This document shows positions 24,892 through 33,716 of a stretch of DNA of 64,000 nt, one piece after another. The stretch spans positions 434,001 through 498,000 of the forward strand of contig NZ_FRBL01000006.1 in the NCBI RefSeq assembly GCF_900142605.1, read 5' to 3'. Source of the stretch: Chitinophaga jiangningensis (GTDB lineage Bacteria; Bacteroidota; Bacteroidia; Chitinophagales; Chitinophagaceae). A model generated the notes under the pieces. The model was not told the DNA's origin and did not search any database. It worked only from the letters and a program-made list of their open reading frames with translations. How positions within the stretch are numbered: position 1 is the first letter of the stretch; each line of letters starts with the position of its first letter. A program made the position numbers and the translations under genes.

Positions 24892-26043
24892 ATGCAAAAG
24901 GTATTTGTTGTTGCTGATAACATTGTGAGCCCACTGGGCAATACTACCCTTCAGAATTTTGAACAGGTGTTGCAGGGCAACAGTGGTATCAGCCTACAGG
25001 AAAATGCAGCCTATGCCGCTGCTCCGTTTTATGCTGCCATGATGGCCCCGGGCCAGCTCGCATCCTATGCTGATGATTATAACGGCAACGATTATACGAA
25101 GTTTGAACAACTGCTGATCACCTCTGTTTCGGCAGCCATACAACAAACAACAATTCCGCTGCAAAGTGCCCGTACCGGCCTCGTTGTATCCACCACCAAA
25201 GGAAATATCGAACTGCTGGAACAGCATGATGCCGCCGGTACTACACTGCCACTGGAGGAAATGCAGCTTGGACATTCGGCCCGTAAGGTGGCCGGATTTT
25301 TTGGCATTACCACCGAACCAGTAGTAGTAAGCAGTGCCTGCATCTCCGGACTGGTTGCCATCCTCACCGCAAAGCGATTGATTACCGCAGGTATATACGA
25401 CCAGGTAATTGTAACCGGTGCAGATGTGCTTACCCGCTTTGTATTGTCAGGGTTCCAGTCGTTCCAGGCGGTAAGCGCCGCACCCTGCCGCCCTTTTGAT
25501 GCCGATCGTAACGGCGTTACATTAGGAGAAGGTGCCGCTACAGTCATACTTTCCGGCAACCCCGCCCTGGCAAAAGATTTTGTACTCGGAAATGGTGCTG
25601 TGAGTAACGATGCCAATCATATATCAGGCCCTTCCCGCACAGGAGAAGAACTGGCAACGGCCATGAAACTGGCCATCAGCGGCTCTGACATCTCCCCGGA
25701 AGACATAGGATTTGTATCCGCACACGGTACTGCCACCCTTTACAACGACGAGATGGAAGCCAAAGCCCTGCACCACGCCGGGCTGGCCAATGTACCGGTC
25801 AACAGCCTGAAAGGATATTACGGTCATACCCTTGGTGCCGCAGGACTGATAGAAGCCATCATCAGCATGAAAGCACTGAAGGAAGGCGTGATCCTGCCAA
25901 CAAAAAATTATGAAAATTCCGGTGTTACCATGCCGGTAAAAATAAGTAACGCCATCGCACCTACGCAGGCACGCCACCTCCTGAAAACAGTATCAGGATT
26001 CGGCGGCTGCAACGCTGCCATGGTTTTTAGTTTAATCAGCTGA
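24892..26043 (+). CDS. Beta-ketoacyl-ACP synthase (second, complete active site)
   Basis: This ketosynthase of 383 residues has C150 in VVSSACISGLVAIL, His in SAHGTATLYNDEMEAKAL and the second His in LKGYYGHTLGAAGLIEA. The end is SGFGGCNAAMVFSL. It is a little shorter than FabF (about 410). The N-terminal third is less conserved than in the ketosynthase at 20575, so the two are paralogues rather than recent duplicates. In aryl-polyene systems complete ketosynthases pair with inactive partners; candidates here are the proteins at 28462 and 30645. Confidence 0.9.
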   Translation: MQKVFVVADNIVSPLGNTTLQNFEQVLQGNSGISLQENAAYAAAPFYAAMMAPGQLASYADDYNGNDYTKFEQLLITSVSAAIQQTTIPLQSARTGLVVSTTKGNIELLEQHDAAGTTLPLEEMQLGHSARKVAGFFGITTEPVVVSSACISGLVAILTAKRLITAGIYDQVIVTGADVLTRFVLSGFQSFQAVSAAPCRPFDADRNGVTLGEGAATVILSGNPALAKDFVLGNGAVSNDANHISGPSRTGEELATAMKLAISGSDISPEDIGFVSAHGTATLYNDEMEAKALHHAGLANVPVNSLKGYYGHTLGAAGLIEAIISMKALKEGVILPTKNYENSGVTMPVKISNAIAPTQARHLLKTVSGFGGCNAAMVFSLIS

Positions 26044-26090
26044 TTGCTGCCGCCTATTATCCCGGTCTTCAGCACATATTTATCATTGTC

Positions 26091-27152
26091 GTGTTTAATA
26101 AAGAAACAAAAACAGCATTACAGGCTAAAGAAGCCGCTTTATGGCTCGCATTTGCTCCAATTGCATTCCAGGCTACACGGGCACTGCGCGATATGGGCAT
26201 TTTAACAGCAGTAAGCAAAAGCGGTTCAAAAGGTATCACCATTGAAGAAATCATGGAACAAACCAATATGAACCGCTATGCCGTAAGAGTATTGCTGGAA
26301 GCCGGTTTGGGAATGGAACTCGTCATCGTAAATGATAAAAAATATACCCTCACCAAAACCGGATACTTCATTTTACACGACGAACTTACCCGCATTAACA
26401 TGGACTTCACCCAGGATATCTGCTACAAGGGTATGTACCACCTGGAAGAAAGTCTGAAAGAAGGTAAACCCGCCGGGCTTAAAGAGCTCGGCCCATGGGA
26501 TACCATATATCCCGGCCTTTCCCTGCTGCCGCCAAGCGTAGGTAAAAGCTGGTTCGACTTCGATCACTACTACTCCGACCTGGCTACACCGGCAGCCCTG
26601 GATATTGTGTTCGAAAACAAACCTAAAAAACTGCTGGACATCGGTGGTAACACCGGTAAATGGGCACTGGCCTGCACCGCCAAAGATCCTGAGGTGGAAG
26701 TAACCATCTTCGACCTGCCAGGGCAGGCCGGACTGGCACAAAAAACCATGAAGGATGCCGGTGTGGAAAACCGCGTGCACTTCCATATTGCTAACATCCT
26801 CGATACCAGCATCCCTTTCCCTAAAGGCTTTGATGCTATCTGGATGAGCCAGTTCCTGGACTGCTTCTCAGAAGCTGAAATAGAATCTATCCTGTCACGC
26901 TGCCGCGAAGCACTTAACGACGATGGTACGGTGTATATCCTGGAACCATTCTGGAACCGCCAGCAGTTTAAGTCTGCCGCCTTCTGCCTCCAGCAGACGT
27001 CCCTCTACTTCACCGCGATGGCCAACGGCAACAGCCAGATGTACCATACCGATGATTTCTTCCAGTGTATTGAAAATGCCGGACTGAAAATCGTAGAGGA
27101 AAACAATCAGATGGGATTGAACTACACTTTGCTCAAGTGTAAAAAAGCATAA
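26091..27152 (+). CDS. O-methyltransferase family 2 (dimerisation domain plus SAM domain)
   Basis: The protein has 353 residues. An N-terminal winged-helix dimerisation domain (to about 100, ALRDMGILTAVSKSGSKGI) precedes a class I SAM domain with KLLDIGGNTGKWALACTAK, VTIFDLPGQAGLAQ and DAIWMSQFLDCFSE. This family methylates phenolic oxygens and related groups. Methylation of the aromatic head or ring of the pigment is the likely role. The start is GTG at 26091; no ATG fits better. Confidence 0.88.
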   Translation: MFNKETKTALQAKEAALWLAFAPIAFQATRALRDMGILTAVSKSGSKGITIEEIMEQTNMNRYAVRVLLEAGLGMELVIVNDKKYTLTKTGYFILHDELTRINMDFTQDICYKGMYHLEESLKEGKPAGLKELGPWDTIYPGLSLLPPSVGKSWFDFDHYYSDLATPAALDIVFENKPKKLLDIGGNTGKWALACTAKDPEVEVTIFDLPGQAGLAQKTMKDAGVENRVHFHIANILDTSIPFPKGFDAIWMSQFLDCFSEAEIESILSRCREALNDDGTVYILEPFWNRQQFKSAAFCLQQTSLYFTAMANGNSQMYHTDDFFQCIENAGLKIVEENNQMGLNYTLLKCKKA

Positions 27153-27212
27153 TAGCGATACATAGTGCCTTGCAATTAATATAATCATCTTACATCCCAA
27201 ATTTTGCATCGT

Positions 27213-28454
27213 ATGAAAACTGAAAAAGTCGATGTACTGGTTATTGGCGCTGGTCCTGCGGGATCAGTAGCAGCTTCCATTATTCACCAGGCTGGCTACT
27301 CGGTGAAGGTGGTGGAAAAGTTGAAGTTCCCCCGTTTCGTAATCGGGGAAAGCCTGCTGCCGCGCTGTATGGACGCCCTTCAGGAAGCTAAATTTATTGA
27401 CGCTATCGCAGAAAAAGGTTTCCAGCAGAAGTTCGGCGCCAAATTCGTAAAAGGTGACCTGGTATGTGACTTCCAGTTTAAGGACCAGTATACGCCGGGT
27501 TGGCATTATACCTGGCAGGTAACCAGGGCCGACTTTGACAAAACCCTGGCCGATACGGTGGAGAAAATGGGCGTACCGGTATCTTACGAAACAACAGTTA
27601 CAGATATCCGATTCAACGGCTCGGATTCCGTGACTACCGTGGAAGATGTCGATGGAAACAAATATGAAATCGAGGCCCGCTTTATTGTAGACGGAAGTGG
27701 CTACGGACGCGTAATCCCCAGGCTCTTCAACCTGGAAAAAAATTCAAACCTGCAGCCGCGTAAAGCGCTGTTTGCACATACCAAGGATGTACGCCGCTCC
27801 ATGGCTGATGAACCTAACCGCATAACTGCGGTGGTACATAAAAAAGGTACCTGGATCTGGATCATTCCTTTCTCTACCGGCGTTACCAGCGTAGGTTTTG
27901 TGAGCGATCCGGAATTCTTTGACGGTTTCCCGGGTACCGACGAGGAAAAATACCGCGCCATGCTGGAAGCGGAACCCTACACCAGGGAGCGTTTCCGCGA
28001 TGTAGAGCTGGTGTTTGAACCACGAATTTTGCAGTCATGGTCCGCCACTACGGATAAATTCTATGGCGACGGCTACGTGCTCACGGGCAACGTGACAGAA
28101 TTTTTGGACCCTATTTTCTCATCTGGCGTAACTTTGGCCTGCGTGTCCAGCCAAACTGCTGCCAAACTGGTGATCCGTAAGCTGAAAGGCGAAGCGGTAG
28201 ACTGGGAAAAAGAATACATGGAACCTACCATGCAGGGTGTAAATACCTTCCGTTCCTATGTAATGGCCTGGTATGAAGGTACTTTGGATAAGATCTTCTT
28301 CTCCAAAGATCCGGACCCTGCCATCAAAGGCCAGATCTGCTCTGTGCTGGCAGGTTATGTTTGGGATATGACCAACCCATATGTAACCAACCACGACACT
28401 GCGCTGAAACGCCTGGCACGCACCATTGAATTAACGGAGATTATAAAAAGCTAG
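27213..28454 (+). CDS. FAD-dependent halogenase-like monooxygenase
   Basis: This flavoprotein of 413 residues has the N-terminal FAD loop VIGAGPAGSVAASI and FVIGESLLPRC. W214-x-W216-x-I-P in GTWIWIIPF matches the WxWxIP motif typical of flavin-dependent halogenases. FQQKFGAKFVKGD (about 71-82) has a lysine where phenolic halogenases carry the catalytic Lys. The assignment could still be a hydroxylase or a reductase of the geranylgeranyl-reductase group. A chloro or hydroxy group on the aromatic ring is the expected effect. The ATG at 27213 follows an in-frame TTG at 27204. Confidence 0.8.
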   Translation: MKTEKVDVLVIGAGPAGSVAASIIHQAGYSVKVVEKLKFPRFVIGESLLPRCMDALQEAKFIDAIAEKGFQQKFGAKFVKGDLVCDFQFKDQYTPGWHYTWQVTRADFDKTLADTVEKMGVPVSYETTVTDIRFNGSDSVTTVEDVDGNKYEIEARFIVDGSGYGRVIPRLFNLEKNSNLQPRKALFAHTKDVRRSMADEPNRITAVVHKKGTWIWIIPFSTGVTSVGFVSDPEFFDGFPGTDEEKYRAMLEAEPYTRERFRDVELVFEPRILQSWSATTDKFYGDGYVLTGNVTEFLDPIFSSGVTLACVSSQTAAKLVIRKLKGEAVDWEKEYMEPTMQGVNTFRSYVMAWYEGTLDKIFFSKDPDPAIKGQICSVLAGYVWDMTNPYVTNHDTALKRLARTIELTEIIKS

Positions 28455-28461
28455 TCATAGA

Positions 28462-29070
28462 TTGAGTAATAGTGCATATATAACAGGTACTTGTATTATC
28501 AGAGAGCATAAAATCCTCCTTAATGATAAGCTGGTATGGGAGGGCAAAGGCCCCGAGCTCCAGGATTTCCTGCGGGCAGCCTACGACCACGTATCAGGGC
28601 AATACCCGAAGTTCCATAAGATGGACCCGCTGAGTAAGCTCGGCTGGCTGGCAGCAGAAGTGCTGCTGAAAAACAACCCGGTGCTGCAATTACCACCAGC
28701 CGCAGTAGGAATGGTGCTTACCAACCGCAGCGCCAGTCTGGATACTGACGTACGTTATTATGCCACAGTGAAAGATATCGCAAGCCCCGCCTTGTTCGTG
28801 TACACGCTGCCCAATATAGTAATGGGGGAGATCTGTATCCGGCATGGATTTAAGGGAGAGAATACATTTTTTGTGTCGGAACAATTTGATCCGGCACTAT
28901 TAGCGGCCTATCCGGCACAGCTGCTGGCGGAAACGCCGTTGCAGGCATGCCTGGTTGCCTGGGTGGAGGTAATGGAGCAAGACTATGAGGTGGTAATGGC
29001 GCTGGTGCAAAATACCGGGACGCAGCCGCTCACAAAAGAAGCACTTACGTCTCTCTATAAAAAGAAATAG
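28462..29070 (+). CDS. Half-length ketosynthase-like protein without catalytic residues
   Basis: The protein has 202 residues. It resembles only the N-terminal half of a ketosynthase: MGMVLTNRSASLDTD-like strand, then VYTLPNIVMGEICIRHGFKG, the region just before the nucleophile. Where the Cys elbow should be it reads FVSEQFDPALLAAYP, so the Cys is missing, and the histidine-bearing C-terminal half is absent. It starts with TTG at 28462, 7 bases after the flavoprotein stop. It may be a structural partner for one of the active ketosynthases. A decayed gene is unlikely because the frame is intact and tightly packed. Confidence 0.78.
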   Translation: MSNSAYITGTCIIREHKILLNDKLVWEGKGPELQDFLRAAYDHVSGQYPKFHKMDPLSKLGWLAAEVLLKNNPVLQLPPAAVGMVLTNRSASLDTDVRYYATVKDIASPALFVYTLPNIVMGEICIRHGFKGENTFFVSEQFDPALLAAYPAQLLAETPLQACLVAWVEVMEQDYEVVMALVQNTGTQPLTKEALTSLYKKK

Positions 29071-29071
29071 T

Positions 29072-29149
29072 TCCGAATCCTTCGGATTCGGAGTCGGGAG
29101 GGCCGAAGGCCCTCTCCCGGAACAGACCGGCACCGAAGGTGCCGGTCTG
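29072..29149. repeat. Three tandem triloop hairpins inside the cluster
   Basis: Hairpin 1 (29072-29092) has a 9-bp stem around TTC. Hairpin 2 (29098-29114) has a 7-bp core around GAA. Hairpin 3 (29123-29149) has a perfect 12-bp stem around GAA. They fill most of the 114-base gap between the half-ketosynthase and ACP 2. No T-run follows, so they do not look like terminators that would stop the operon. Confidence 0.88.
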
Positions 29150-29184
29150 ACAACAAAACATAATTAAAACAAAAAATCATAACC

Positions 29185-29448
29185 GTGGAACAGTTGATGG
29201 CGGATCTGAAAGCGCAGATCATTGAACAATTAAATTTGCAGGAAGTAAAGCCGGAAGACATCGGCAATGATGATCCTTTATTCAAAACCGGACTGGGCCT
29301 CGATTCCATCGATGCACTGGAACTGATTGTTCTGCTCCAGCAGCACTATAACATCCGCATTGCCAACCCTGAACAGGGGCCAGAAATATTCCACTCCATC
29401 CGTACGATGGCGGAATTTATTACCGCTCAACAAAAGCAACAGGCATGA
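29185..29448 (+). CDS. Acyl carrier protein 2
   Basis: This 87-residue carrier protein has its phosphopantetheine serine at S41 in GLGLDSIDALELIVLLQQHY. The start is GTG at 29185, and an in-frame ATG follows at 29197. It overlaps the next ketosynthase by 4 bases (ATGA). It shares little sequence with ACP 1 outside the motif, so the two probably serve different partners. Confidence 0.9.
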   Translation: MEQLMADLKAQIIEQLNLQEVKPEDIGNDDPLFKTGLGLDSIDALELIVLLQQHYNIRIANPEQGPEIFHSIRTMAEFITAQQKQQA

Positions 29449-30638
29449 GTGTAAAGGTATGGATAGCAGGCGGCGGCGTCATCAGCGGTATAGGCATGAA
29501 CCTGCAGGAAAACCTGCAGGCGTTTAAAGACATGCGTACCGGCATGACCACCATGCAATACCTGCAGTCTGTGCATCACGAAACCTTCCCCGTTGCGGAA
29601 GTAAAGGCGGACAACGATACGCTGGCAGATATGGCACTGATGCCTGAAAATACCAGCCGTACCGCACTGCTCAGCCTCATCGCCGCCAGGGAAGCATGGA
29701 AGTCGACCGGCCTCGGCGACATCTCCCGCTACCGCGTAGGATTTGTATCCGCCAACACCGTGGGTGGGATGGATAAAACGGAAGATTTCTTCAACAGCTT
29801 TCTTGCCAACCCGCAGGGTGGTCGCCTGCAACAGGTGCTCCACCACGAATGTGGCGCCGTTACTGAACTCGTGGCCGATGCCATGGGTATCAGGCACCAT
29901 ATTTCCACCATCAGCACGGCTTGTTCATCAGCGGCAAACGCGCTGATGTACGGGGCGCGACTGATCCGTAATAATATCGTGGATATTGTGATTGCTGGTG
30001 GAACTGATTCGCTGACACGCTTTACCCTCAACGGTTTCAACACGCTGATGATCCTGGATCAGCAGCCTTGCCGCCCGTTTGATGATACCCGCACAGGCCT
30101 CAACCTGGGCGAAGGTGCCGGGTATGTGGTACTCGTATCCGACAGCCTGCTGGCGCACATCCAGCCATGGGCAAGGCTTAGCGGCTTTGCCAATGCAAAT
30201 GATGCCTACCACCAGACGGCCTCTTCACCTGATGGCACCGGGAATTACCTGGCCATGAAAGGAGCACTGGAAATGGCCGGCCTCACCCCGGAAGATATTG
30301 GTTACATCAACCTGCACGGCACCGGTACACAGAATAATGATGTATCAGAAGGCATTGCCATCAATCGCTTGTTTGCACCGCATTTCCCTGCGATGAGCAG
30401 CACCAAATCCTTCACTGGGCATACTTTGGGCGCCAGCGGAGGAATTGAAGCGGTATATGCAGCGCTGGCGCTGAAAGAAGGGATTATATATCCCAATGCA
30501 CGCTTTCAGCACCAGATGAAGGAATTGCCTTTTACACCCGCCACCGCTTTCAGCGCCGGCAACGATTTGAAACACGTAATGTCCAATTCATTTGGCTTTG
30601 GCGGCAACTGCTCCAGCCTGGTGTTTTCAAAAGAATAA
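29445..30638 (+). CDS. Beta-ketoacyl-ACP synthase (third, complete active site)
   Basis: This ketosynthase of 397 residues has C160 in STISTACSSAANALMYGA, His in NLHGTGTQNNDVSEG and the second His in STKSFTGHTLGASGGIEA. It is the most FabF-like of the set and ends MSNSFGFGGNCSSLVF. It is translationally coupled to ACP 2 and is followed after 6 bases by the degenerate ketosynthase at 30645. This arrangement is typical of a ketosynthase with its chain-length-factor partner. Confidence 0.92.
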   Translation: MSVKVWIAGGGVISGIGMNLQENLQAFKDMRTGMTTMQYLQSVHHETFPVAEVKADNDTLADMALMPENTSRTALLSLIAAREAWKSTGLGDISRYRVGFVSANTVGGMDKTEDFFNSFLANPQGGRLQQVLHHECGAVTELVADAMGIRHHISTISTACSSAANALMYGARLIRNNIVDIVIAGGTDSLTRFTLNGFNTLMILDQQPCRPFDDTRTGLNLGEGAGYVVLVSDSLLAHIQPWARLSGFANANDAYHQTASSPDGTGNYLAMKGALEMAGLTPEDIGYINLHGTGTQNNDVSEGIAINRLFAPHFPAMSSTKSFTGHTLGASGGIEAVYAALALKEGIIYPNARFQHQMKELPFTPATAFSAGNDLKHVMSNSFGFGGNCSSLVFSKE

Positions 30639-30644
30639 CGACAC

Positions 30645-31709
30645 ATGAACATCTATATAAATGGCACGGGTTGTATCTCTCCGCAGGAAACTGCGCAGAT
30701 AGGACCTTTGTTTTCCACCTTGAAAGAGTACGACCAGGTGCGGCTGCAAACCGTTGATCCGGATTACAAACAATGGATCGATCTGAAGCAGATCCGTCGC
30801 ATGAGTCGTGTAGTGAAAATGGGAGTGGGAGCTGCCAACCTCAGCATGGAAGAAGCAGGCATTAAAATGCCGGACGCTATCATCACCGGCACCGCCTACG
30901 GCTGCCTCGATGATACCGGCGTATTCCTGAATAAAATGGTATCGCAGGAGGAGCAAATGCTTACACCTACCGCGTTTATACAGTCTACGCACAATACCGT
31001 GGGTGGGCAGATTGCGCTGTTGCTGGGCTGCAACGCCTATAACAATACCTTCGTGCACCGTGGGTTTTCGTTCGAAAACACCCTGCTGGACGCTACCATG
31101 ATCCTCCGGGAAGGTGAGGCGAAATACGTGCTGGCCGGTGGTTTGGACGAGATTACCAACTACAGCCACCAGATACTTTCCCGTTTTGGCTTGTACAAAA
31201 AAGCACCGGTGAAAACCATGGAGCTGCTGAAAAGTCCCGACCGTGGCACCATTGCCGGGGAAGGCGCTGCATTTTTTGTGCTGAGCCCCGAAAAAGGCAC
31301 GCATACCGTTGCAGAGCTGGCAGGCATCAGCACTATGTATAAACCGCTGTGGGAAGGAGAAGTAATCGGCGAAGTGGTGAAATTCCTGGAAGAACATGCC
31401 GTTACCCTGGAAGATATCGACCTGATCGTAACCGGCAGAAACGGGGATATCGCACAGGATGAAATATATGAAGAAGTAGCGGCAGCATTGTTTCCGGACC
31501 ATCCGGAGGCTTGCTTCAAGCACCTCTGCGGGGAATATCCTACGGCCATGGCCTTCGGTACCTGGATGGCCAACAAAATTATTGCAGAACAGGATGTACC
31601 GGATGCGGCTATGTTTTATGGTACTGCGCCTGCAAAAATAAAAAACGTGCTGGTATATAACCATCACCAGGGCACCCACCACTCATTGATATTGCTGAAA
31701 GCATGCTAA
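30645..31709 (+). CDS. Ketosynthase-fold chain-length-factor-like protein, catalytically dead
   Basis: The protein has 354 residues and a thiolase-fold layout. The nucleophile elbow reads YNNTFVHRGFSFENTLLDAT, without Cys. The HGTGT position reads VTGRNGDIAQDE. The KSxxGH position reads KHLCGEYPTAMAFGT. All three catalytic positions are therefore replaced, as in chain-length factors of type II PKS and aryl-polyene systems. Its place directly after the complete ketosynthase supports a heterodimer with it. It overlaps the deacetylase gene by 7 bases. Confidence 0.85.
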   Translation: MNIYINGTGCISPQETAQIGPLFSTLKEYDQVRLQTVDPDYKQWIDLKQIRRMSRVVKMGVGAANLSMEEAGIKMPDAIITGTAYGCLDDTGVFLNKMVSQEEQMLTPTAFIQSTHNTVGGQIALLLGCNAYNNTFVHRGFSFENTLLDATMILREGEAKYVLAGGLDEITNYSHQILSRFGLYKKAPVKTMELLKSPDRGTIAGEGAAFFVLSPEKGTHTVAELAGISTMYKPLWEGEVIGEVVKFLEEHAVTLEDIDLIVTGRNGDIAQDEIYEEVAAALFPDHPEACFKHLCGEYPTAMAFGTWMANKIIAEQDVPDAAMFYGTAPAKIKNVLVYNHHQGTHHSLILLKAC

Positions 31710-32482
31710 CGCACCGGTTCACATATATCATCCTCGGAATATTATTGCTATGCTGGATCACACTCCGCTTTGGCATGGAAGTAAATATCTCAGCATGGTG
31801 GCTGCTGGTGCTGCCACTGGTGTATATTCCGCTGTGTGTATGGGGAGCCATTAAAATACAGGCCAACTACTTTATTCCTTCTGTATCACAGGCACGTACC
31901 AACGAAAAGGTAGTAGCGCTCTCCTTTGATGATGGGCCGCTGCCGGAATATACGCCGCTGGTGCTCGACATCCTCAGACAGGAGCAGGTGCCCGCCGCGT
32001 TTTTTTGCATCGGTAAAAACATCCCGGAAAATGATGAGCTACTGGAACGCATACACGCTGAAGGGCATGTAATCGGTAACCACAGCTGGTGTCACGATTT
32101 CTGGTTTGACCTGTACAGCAGCAAACGTATGCAGCTGGATCTGGACCGTATGCAGGAACAGGTAGAAAGTGTGCTGGGCATAACACCCCGGCTCTTCCGC
32201 CCGCCATACGGCGTCACTAATCCTAACCTGGCCACTGCCGTGGAAAAGGAAGGGCTGGTATCAGTAGGCTGGAGCATACGCTCGCTGGACACCGTAGCGA
32301 AAGATGAAGCAGTGCTGCTGCAAAAGATCCTGGATGCACTACACCCGGGCGCAGTAATTTTACTGCATGATACTTGCAGCATTACCGCTGCTATATTGCC
32401 CAGGCTGATAAAAGGTATTCGTGAAAAGGGCTACCGCCTGGAAAGAATTGATAAACTATTAAAAATACCCGCTTATGCGTAA
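31703..32482 (+). CDS. Membrane-anchored polysaccharide deacetylase (NodB domain)
   Basis: The protein has 259 residues. Two hydrophobic N-terminal segments (1-55) precede a NodB domain with all motifs: ALSFDDGPLPEYTP (metal and base Asp pair), HVIGNHSWCHDFWFD (metal-binding HxxxH), RPPYGVTNPNL and ILLHD near the end. It would remove N-acetyl or other acyl groups from a carbohydrate in the periplasm. A carbohydrate-active enzyme within a polyene cluster is unusual and suggests a sugar-containing anchor. It overlaps its neighbours by 7 and 8 bases. Confidence 0.9.
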   Translation: MLTHRFTYIILGILLLCWITLRFGMEVNISAWWLLVLPLVYIPLCVWGAIKIQANYFIPSVSQARTNEKVVALSFDDGPLPEYTPLVLDILRQEQVPAAFFCIGKNIPENDELLERIHAEGHVIGNHSWCHDFWFDLYSSKRMQLDLDRMQEQVESVLGITPRLFRPPYGVTNPNLATAVEKEGLVSVGWSIRSLDTVAKDEAVLLQKILDALHPGAVILLHDTCSITAAILPRLIKGIREKGYRLERIDKLLKIPAYA

Positions 32483-33107
32483 ATGGTTGCTGATACTGCT
32501 GTGTGCACTGACTACACTGCAATTGCAGGCACAGCAGGGCTTTAAGGCCGTGGCTGACCTGGCGCCGCTCAAACAGCAGTTTGCGAAGGCAGCGCAGGCT
32601 ACCCAAAGCATCCAGTGCGATTTTGTGCAGGAAAAGAACCTGAGCATGCTCTCGGATAAAATCACCTCCAAAGGGAAATTCTGGTTTAAGAAAGATAATA
32701 AGGTAAGAATGGAATATACACAGCCATCTTACTACCTGCTGGTGATCAACGGAAAAGATATTAAAATCAGGGATTCACAGAAAGAAAATAAAGTTTCCGG
32801 GAAATCGAATAAGCTATTTGAACAGATCAACAAGATAACGGTGGACTGTGTACGCGGCACCGTGCTGGATAACGCCGACTTTACCACCAAAGCATTTGAA
32901 AATGCGCAGTATTACAAACTGGAAATGGTGCCGGCAAACAAGGCGTTGAAAGAATATTTCAGTAAAATTACCCTGCTGGTGGATAAGGCCGACTATGGTG
33001 TGTCTAAAATCACGATGGCGGAGCAATCCGGCGATGATACCACCATCAGCTTTTTACATAAACAATTGAATGCAAACATTCCGGATGCGTTATTTTCTGC
33101 TAAGTAG
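32475..33107 (+). CDS. LolA-like outer-membrane lipoprotein carrier
   Basis: This periplasmic protein of 210 residues has the signal peptide MRKWLLILLCALTTLQLQA. The LolA fold is seen in QSIQCDFVQEKNLSMLSDKI, GKFWFKKDNKVRMEYTQPS and ITLLVDKADYGVSKITM. LolA-type proteins are a constant part of aryl-polyene clusters and probably shuttle the hydrophobic product or a lipidated form of it across the periplasm. The gene overlaps the deacetylase by 8 bases and the next lipoprotein by 23. Confidence 0.9.
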   Translation: MRKWLLILLCALTTLQLQAQQGFKAVADLAPLKQQFAKAAQATQSIQCDFVQEKNLSMLSDKITSKGKFWFKKDNKVRMEYTQPSYYLLVINGKDIKIRDSQKENKVSGKSNKLFEQINKITVDCVRGTVLDNADFTTKAFENAQYYKLEMVPANKALKEYFSKITLLVDKADYGVSKITMAEQSGDDTTISFLHKQLNANIPDALFSAK

Positions 33108-33711
33108 TGCGGTGCTGGCCATGCTGGTCAGCGGTTGCAGGTCCGTTTACAAAGGCCTGCAAACTGATCCTGCTGCGTCAGCGGAATGTGTGAAGCAGTT
33201 TGCACCGGCATTTACCAATTCGCTTTATAGCGCCCAGGCAGATGTAACTAAGCACCACCTGAGTGGTTTGGTGTTGCTGAAACAAATGCCGGACAGCTCG
33301 GTGCGGCTGGTGTTTGCCAATGAAATGGGCTTTAAGTTTTTTGATTTTGAGTATGATAAAGACGGCAATTTTACCAAACACTTTATCATCCCGAAGATGG
33401 ATAAAAAGCCCGTGGTTAAAACACTCAGCCAGGATTTTGCACTGGTACTGATGCAGCTGGACCTCACCAAGGCCCACGTGGCAAGGGAAAACGGAGAACG
33501 CTTTGTAGTAGTGCCCACGGAAAAAGGGAATAATTACTATGTAACGGATAGCGCCTGTACGCAACTGCGGCGAATCGAAAAATCATCCCGCCGCAAGCCG
33601 GTCGTAAGGGTAACGATGAGCCACTATAGCAACGGAATACCGGATAGTATCCTCATCAAACATCTCAACTTTAAGTTTAACATCTCCCTGCAAAGGGTAG
33701 AAAAAAAATAA
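33085..33711 (+). CDS. Lipoprotein of unknown function
   Basis: The protein has 208 residues. The signal peptide MRYFLLSSAVLAMLVSGC ends in a lipobox (LVSGC). The body is mixed alpha/beta (HHLSGLVLLKQMPDSSVRLV, FANEMGFKFFDFEYDKDGNF) and resembles in outline the lipoproteins that accompany LolA in aryl-polyene clusters. It may form a LolA/LolB-like pair with the preceding protein. The ATG at 33085 is preferred over an in-frame ATG at 33070 because it starts the signal peptide. Confidence 0.8.
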   Translation: MRYFLLSSAVLAMLVSGCRSVYKGLQTDPAASAECVKQFAPAFTNSLYSAQADVTKHHLSGLVLLKQMPDSSVRLVFANEMGFKFFDFEYDKDGNFTKHFIIPKMDKKPVVKTLSQDFALVLMQLDLTKAHVARENGERFVVVPTEKGNNYYVTDSACTQLRRIEKSSRRKPVVRVTMSHYSNGIPDSILIKHLNFKFNISLQRVEKK

Positions 33712-33716
33712 AAATT

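Noticed and set aside
30627..31682. Minus-strand open frame of 351 codons opposite the inactive ketosynthase
   Set aside because: It is a shadow of a gene with near-continuous overlap with its operon neighbours; the product has no recognisable fold.
30645..31709. Initial reading as an active FabF
   Set aside because: The Cys and both His positions are replaced, so it is listed as a chain-length-factor-like protein instead.
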